Shown: piece by piece, positions 52,659-56,215 of the stretch
How the letters are laid out: each line of letters starts with the position of its first letter
Position numbering within the stretch: position 1 is the first letter of the stretch
Source of the DNA: an uncultured Eubacteriales bacterium
Lineage (GTDB): Bacteria > Bacillota > Clostridia > Oscillospirales > CAG-272
DNA: 56,215 nucleotides
Assembly: GCA_934467415.1 (NCBI GenBank)
Contig: CAKSLQ010000014.1
Span: forward strand, 1-56,215
Reading direction: 5' to 3'
Translations under genes and position numbers: made by a program
Notes under the pieces: generated by a model
Seen by the model: the letters and a program-made list of their open reading frames with translations, nothing else
What the model was told of the DNA's origin: nothing
The model's database searches: none

Positions 52659-53309
52659 TCATTTCACCCGGACCTCGGCGAAATAGATCGGCATCCCTTT
52701 GGCGGTGAAATTGGTCTCGTACTCGGTCATGACGTTGCCCTCGGCAAAGGGGGACGCATGGAGGTCCCGACTGCACTTGACGACCTCCAGCCCCGCCGCT
52801 TCAAACTCGCCGAGCGAGAAATCGAACAGCCCTGCGTTGTCGGTCTTCAGCCGCAGGACGCCGTCCGCCTTGAGGAGCGACTTGTACAGCTCGAGAAAGG
52901 CGCGGTAGGTCAGGCGGCGCTTGTAATGCCCCGCCTTCGGCCACGGATCGCTGAAATTGAGATAGATGCAGTCAAACGTGTGCGGCGGAAACCACTCGGT
53001 GAGGGTCTTCGCGTCGCCGACGATGAAGCGGAGATTCTCGGGGCGCGCCGCTTCGGCCATGGCGCGTTCCACCGCCGCGACCACCACGTCGGAGACACGC
53101 TCCACCGCGTAAAAATTGACGTCCGGATGCAGCGCCGCCATGCCGACCGAAAATCTGCCCTTGCCGCAGCCGATCTCCAGGTGCAGCGCACGGCGCGCGC
53201 CGCCGAACGGCGCGGTCGGATCGGCAAGGGTGACGGCCTTGTCGGTGCAAAGCAGGTTCCCGGCGGCTGCCAGCCGTTCGCTGCCGTGTTTTTTCTTTCT
53301 GACTCGCAT
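52659..53309 (-). CDS. trmB: tRNA (guanine-N7)-methyltransferase TrmB
   Basis: The 216-aa enzyme methylates G46 of tRNA with SAM. MRVRKKKHGSERL is the usual basic start, LEIGCGKGRF the SAM site (about residues 44-53), and LNFSDPWPKAGHYKRRLTY the highly conserved catalytic block; TEYETNFTAKGMPIYFAE closes the family pattern. Length is normal. A GGGAGC site lies before the ATG. It stands alone, convergent with the DUF1846 gene across a palindromic repeat, and divergent from tRNA-Arg. Confidence 0.95.
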   Translation of the reverse strand: MRVRKKKHGSERLAAAGNLLCTDKAVTLADPTAPFGGARRALHLEIGCGKGRFSVGMAALHPDVNFYAVERVSDVVVAAVERAMAEAARPENLRFIVGDAKTLTEWFPPHTFDCIYLNFSDPWPKAGHYKRRLTYRAFLELYKSLLKADGVLRLKTDNAGLFDFSLGEFEAAGLEVVKCSRDLHASPFAEGNVMTEYETNFTAKGMPIYFAEVRVK

Positions 53310-53401
53310 AAAAAGCTCCCGTCTTTGTATTCTACTCCTAAGATGTTATCATATTTGCCGGCATAAGTCAAAGGGGCGGCCGAAAAATTTCAAAAATATT
53401 G

Positions 53402-53430
53402 TTGACAAACCGAAAGAGTTGTGTTAATAT
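53402..53430 (+). promoter_or_regulatory. Promoter of tRNA-Arg
   Basis: TTGACA (53402-53407), 17 bases, TAATAT (53425-53430), 26 bases before the tRNA. Confidence 0.8.
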
Positions 53431-53455
53431 AAATAGGTCGGAAAACCGACTGGAT

Positions 53456-53531
53456 GCGCTTGTAGCTCAGTGGATAGAGTGCCCGGCTACGAACCGGTAG
53501 GTCGCAGGTTCGAATCCCGCCAGGCGCGCCA
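53456..53531 (+). tRNA. tRNA-Arg (ACG)
   Basis: A 76-nt cloverleaf with acceptor GCGCTTG/CAGGCGC, discriminator G, CCA encoded, and anticodon loop CTACGAA. The ACG anticodon needs A34-to-inosine editing to read CGY codons. Confidence 0.97.
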
Positions 53532-53534
53532 AAG

Positions 53535-53563
53535 AAAAACCACCCAATCGGGTGGTTTTTTGT
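53535..53563 (+). terminator. Terminator of tRNA-Arg
   Basis: AAAAACCACCC-AATC-GGGTGGTTTTTT, almost the same as after tRNA-Asn. Confidence 0.88.
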
Positions 53564-53620
53564 TTGGCAACGCAGGGATTTGAACCGTCCGATAGAAGGA
53601 TGCAACGAACAGCAGGCGTT

Positions 53621-53674
53621 TTTTGTGGTTTCGCGCAGCGAAATCGCCGCCCGCATTTTGGCGGCGAAACAAAA
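53621..53674 (+). other. Predicted three-stem fold downstream of tRNA-Arg
   Basis: An outer stem TTTTGT/ACAAAA (53621-53626 with 53669-53674) encloses TTTCGC-GCA-GCGAAA (53629-53643) and GCCGCC-8 nt-GGCGGC (53646-53665). It shares design and the GGTTTCGC/GCGAAATCG core with 14669-14725. Bases 53675-53776 hold further short palindromes built from GCGCTTCGCGC-like pieces and no gene. Confidence 0.5.
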
Positions 53675-53776
53675 AAGGCGAGGGCGGAGCCGCGTGATAT
53701 GCGCTTCGCGCGTTGCAGGGGCGAAGCGAATATCGCTGCACCGAAGGCGCAACAGTGCTGCAATAAGGAGGACACC

Positions 53777-54082
53777 ATGTACGCATACAAAGACCCTTAC
53801 ATTCTCGATTTCCGGCACATCAAGTCCTACGACGAAGTTCACAAAATTATCCGGGAGGCCTTTGACTTCCCCGACTACTACGGGGAAAACTGGTCCGCCT
53901 TTTGGGACTGCCTCACCGACATGGTGGGTATAGACCCGATACATGTGCAAATTTTCGGACTTGAGCGATTCAGAAGCAAATTTCCCGAGCAATGCACCAC
54001 TATGCTGGACATTCTCGAACGCCTCCGCCACTACAATGACGACAAGTACATCGACACCGTCTCTGTCACCTGCATCGAATAA
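53777..54082 (+). CDS. Barstar-family protein
   Basis: The 101-aa protein has the barstar fold signature: YILDFRHIKSYDEVHKIIREAFDFPDYYGENWSAFWDCLTDM, in which DYYGENW-x-AFWDCL is the family hallmark, then IHVQIFGLERFRSKFP and a C-terminal strand with VSVTCIE. Barstars bind and block barnase-type ribonucleases, often as immunity proteins. No ribonuclease toxin is encoded beside it, so it is an orphan or protects against toxins of others. AAGGAGG precedes the ATG. Base composition is lower in GC than neighbours. Confidence 0.9.
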   Translation: MYAYKDPYILDFRHIKSYDEVHKIIREAFDFPDYYGENWSAFWDCLTDMVGIDPIHVQIFGLERFRSKFPEQCTTMLDILERLRHYNDDKYIDTVSVTCIE

Positions 54083-54093
54083 ACGCCCCGCGC

Positions 54094-54135
54094 AAAAGCC
54101 GCCGCAAACGGTCGATCCGTCTGCGGCGGCTTTTC
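54094..54135. terminator. Terminator between converging barstar and solute-binding genes
   Basis: AAAAGCCGCCGCA and ACGG pair with CCGT and TGCGGCGGCTTTT around a short loop. It can work in both directions. Confidence 0.85.
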
Positions 54136-54146
54136 TTCATAAATGT

Positions 54147-55652
54147 TTATTCGCCGATGCTCTTCGAGAAAGTTTCGTTGATTGCGGTGATGGTGGCCTC
54201 CGCGTTGGAGCGGTAGGTCTCATAGATCGTCGCGATCGACGAGCGGGTGGTGAACAGCTTGCCGAGCTCGTTCTTGTATGTACCGATGTTGTAGTAGATG
54301 CCGACATCGAACACGCGGGTGGCGAAAATGATATCCAGCATCGCCACGCTCTCCTCGTCGCGCACCGACTTGCCGACCAGCGTCTGGTCGTAGTACGCCG
54401 GGGTCAGCAGCTTCTTCCCCTCATAGGCGAGCGCCTCCAGCACGATGCCGCTGCGGTCGTAATCCTTTGCGATTTCAGGCACGCAGAGGAACTGGCAGTG
54501 GAACGCGCTGACATTGTGGCCGTATTCCTTCTGCTCGCGGTTCAACTTCGGGTACGGCAGGATGCCGAAGTCCAGCTCGCTGTCGCGATGGCGCTCCGCC
54601 GTGGCGACCGTGTTGAGATAGAACAGCGCGCGGTTGGTGTTGAAAATCGTATCGCGGTTGGTGTTCCAGACCTTGGAGGGAGAGCCCTTGCCGGTCGTGT
54701 TGTCAAACTGATAGTTGAAGGCGTGCGCCTGGTCAAAGACGATGCCCTCAAAGGTGTCGTACAGGTTGATGACGCGCTCGTTGTACAGCGTGAGCGTCAG
54801 CTCGCCGCGGTCGTTGATCGAGGCGATCTTCTCGCCCGCCGCCGCGAGGATCGCGGTCATCGGATCGTTCCAGGTGAGCAGGCCGTAGAGGTCGTTCTCG
54901 TCGTAGACGCCGTTGTTGTCGAGATCCTGCCCGACCTGCTTGACCAGCGCGCCGAAGGTCTCCAGGTTCCAGTTGTCGTCCGCGACAAGATCATAGGGAT
55001 TGTCCAGCCCATAGCTCTTGACCATGTCCTTGTTGAACAGCAGCGCGTGCGTGACCATGTTGTCCACCACGCTGATGTCGCCGGTGGTGTAGAACATGCG
55101 GCCGCGGATGGAGAGATCCTTGTTGGCCTTCTGATCCCACCAGGACTTTGTGAGGTCGATGTGCGGGATGTCGCAAAGGTCGTGAATATAGCCGCTGTAC
55201 GCCAGCGTCGCCACATCGTAGGTACCGATCATCGCGGCGTCATAGACCTGGTCGCCCGCCATGTAATCGGTGTAGATCTTCATATAGCCGTCGCCCGTGC
55301 CGCCCGCCGAGCCGAAGCGCGTGATGTCCTCGTTTTTGACATCGACGCCCCAGGTCTCTTTCATCACCTGATTGCGGCGATAGATGGCCTGCTCGACCGC
55401 CGTGCCGTCCATGCTGTCCGACGCGAAGTCGTTGCGGGCATAGTTGCCGCTGACCAAGATGTTGAATTCCCCGGCGATGTTCACCGAGGCGGGGTCGGGC
55501 AGATCCGGCGTTTCCTCGGTGACGACCGGTGCGGCGGATGCCGTCGTCGTCTCCGTGCCGGTCGTGGTCACATCGGGCGTCTTCCCGCCGCAAGCGGCGA
55601 ACGACGCGCCGACCGTGAGCAGTGCAAGGAGCAGCGCAAGCGTCTTTTTCAT
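54147..55652 (-). CDS. Extracellular solute-binding lipoprotein (family 1-like)
   Basis: The 501-aa protein has a lipoprotein signal (MKKTLALLLALLTVGASFAAC, lipid at Cys21), a Thr-rich linker, then a sugar-type binding fold: FNILVSGNYARNDF, IYRRNQVMKETWGVDV, MKIYTDYMAGDQVYDAAMIGTYDVATLA, WDQKANKDLSIRGRMFYTTGDIS and an EF-hand-like loop DLDNNGVYDENDLYG common in Firmicute sugar binders. No permease or ATPase lies beside it, so the partner is elsewhere or to the left of the importer genes further away. A cre-like site upstream fits a carbohydrate role. ATG at 55652 has AAAGGA. Confidence 0.88.
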   Translation of the reverse strand: MKKTLALLLALLTVGASFAACGGKTPDVTTTGTETTTASAAPVVTEETPDLPDPASVNIAGEFNILVSGNYARNDFASDSMDGTAVEQAIYRRNQVMKETWGVDVKNEDITRFGSAGGTGDGYMKIYTDYMAGDQVYDAAMIGTYDVATLAYSGYIHDLCDIPHIDLTKSWWDQKANKDLSIRGRMFYTTGDISVVDNMVTHALLFNKDMVKSYGLDNPYDLVADDNWNLETFGALVKQVGQDLDNNGVYDENDLYGLLTWNDPMTAILAAAGEKIASINDRGELTLTLYNERVINLYDTFEGIVFDQAHAFNYQFDNTTGKGSPSKVWNTNRDTIFNTNRALFYLNTVATAERHRDSELDFGILPYPKLNREQKEYGHNVSAFHCQFLCVPEIAKDYDRSGIVLEALAYEGKKLLTPAYYDQTLVGKSVRDEESVAMLDIIFATRVFDVGIYYNIGTYKNELGKLFTTRSSIATIYETYRSNAEATITAINETFSKSIGE

Positions 55653-55694
55653 AGTCGCATTCCTTTCTTCGGAGCAAAATCGTTCTCTGTATAC

Positions 55695-55748
55695 ATTGTA
55701 CACAAGCCTTTTTGCCTTGACAATGCAAAATCTGTTGAAAGCGCTTCA
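55695..55748 (-). promoter_or_regulatory. Promoter and cre-like operator of the solute-binding protein gene
   Basis: TTGTCA (55718-55723, antisense), 17 bases, TACAAT (55695-55700). Just upstream of the -35 box lies TTGAAAGCGCTTCA (55735-55748), which fits the catabolite-responsive element consensus and could equally bind a local LacI-type regulator. Confidence 0.65.
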
Positions 55749-55783
55749 GCCAAAGTTGGATTTTTTGCACCGCGGCGGGTGCA

Positions 55784-55812
55784 TTGACTTTGCCGCGCCC
55801 GCGTGGTATACT
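55784..55812 (+). promoter_or_regulatory. Orphan promoter facing the right-hand repeat block
   Basis: TTGACT (55784-55789), 17 bases, TATACT (55807-55812). Downstream, ATG at 55843 opens a frame that after about eight codons is only translation of a palindromic element, so any former gene here is lost or lies past the window end. Confidence 0.55.
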
Positions 55813-55866
55813 GAAGAAAAGCGGGATGCGGGAGCGTGGCGTATGGCTCAGCAGGCGCGCATTTTC

Positions 55867-56215
55867 AGCCCCCTCGGTGAGGGACGGCGTACGAGACGCG
55901 ATGCGTCTCGCGGAGTTTTCCCATCGGGAAAACATCCTCCGCCGGAGGCGACTGGGGGAGTTTTGCAGAGAGCAAGACTCCTTCCGTCGGCTATCGCCGA
56001 CACCTCCCTCACCGAGGGAGGTAAAAAGTTAGATTGCGCACGGATGCGGTCGACCAATGGTCGCCCCTACAAAAGTCGGTGCGTGTCTTCGGCTCCCCTG
56101 TGCAAGGGGAGCTGCCGCCGAGAGGCGGCTGAGGGGTTGTTTTGCAGAGAGCAAGACTCCTTCCGTCGGCTATCGCCGACACCTCCCTCACCGAGGGAGG
56201 TAAAAAGTTAGATTG
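55867..56215. repeat. Composite palindromic elements at the right edge
   Basis: A type 1 unit (CCCCCTCGGTGAGGGA to CTCCCTCACCGAGGGAGG, about 55869-56022) with CGAGACGCGATGCGTCTCG and GTTTTCCCATCGGGAAAAC inside, a GACCAATGGTC block, then a hybrid unit with a type 2 start (CTCCCCTGTGCAAGGGGAG) and a type 1 end (CTCCCTCACCGAGGGAGG, about 56183-56202). The last part of both units is the same sequence for about 85 bases. Confidence 0.85.

Overview
The window looks like a chromosomal segment of a spore-forming, anaerobic, Gram-positive member of the Clostridia. Gut Oscillospirales-like lineages would fit, but the species cannot be named from sequence alone. The evidence is a broken spoVAC-spoVAD-spoVAE locus (sporulation), a complete [FeFe]-hydrogenase maturation set (hydE, hydG, hydF plus a TM1266-type regulator), an oxygen-sensitive glycyl radical enzyme with its activase, dockerin-type modules, an SLH-domain surface protein, a type III glutamine synthetase, strong AGGAGG-type ribosome binding sites and high-GC coding sequence. 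There is no rRNA, CRISPR array, prophage or recognisable transposase.

Layout. 1-1363: a repeat fragment, a Fur/PerR-type regulator with a plausible operator, and a small membrane protein. 1373-10416: two cassettes in tandem, each a giant secreted beta-helix protein (1463 and 1349 aa) followed 16 bases later by a 55-residue peptide gene. The cassettes share a 647-bp, almost identical direct repeat. 10878-13991: glycyl radical enzyme and activase. 14120-14394: a MITE-like element, then tRNA-Asn. 14939-17333: two secreted dockerin proteins (a beta-propeller glycosidase-like protein and an FGE-fold protein). 17425-21600: hydrogenase maturation genes. 21883-26472: flavin reductase-like protein, SLH protein, an unknown membrane-anchored protein and seryl-tRNA synthetase. 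26615-28710: spoVA genes. 28881-29851: a small AT-rich island. 30035-30505: five tRNA genes (Val-Asp-Phe-Gly-Cys). 30727-36451: an intracellular glycosidase, a DUF5107/TPR protein and a divergent AraC regulator. 37311-42555: an ABC transporter operon with GldG-like and DUF4340 accessory proteins. 42615-47628: a BMP-type nucleoside ABC importer. 48367-50427: glutamine synthetase III. 50949-55652: a DUF1846 protein, TrmB, tRNA-Arg, an orphan barstar-like protein and a solute-binding lipoprotein.

Intergenic space holds a family of composite palindromic elements at nine places, about 2.5 kb in all. They are built from a few hairpin modules, lie at gene ends and also between genes that should be co-transcribed, and their spurious translations run through many open frames.

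The most unusual content is (i) the duplicated beta-helix/55-aa peptide cassette, (ii) the composite palindromic family, (iii) a matching three-stem fold downstream of two different tRNA genes, and (iv) a strong promoter that runs almost at once into a terminator at 47817-47891.
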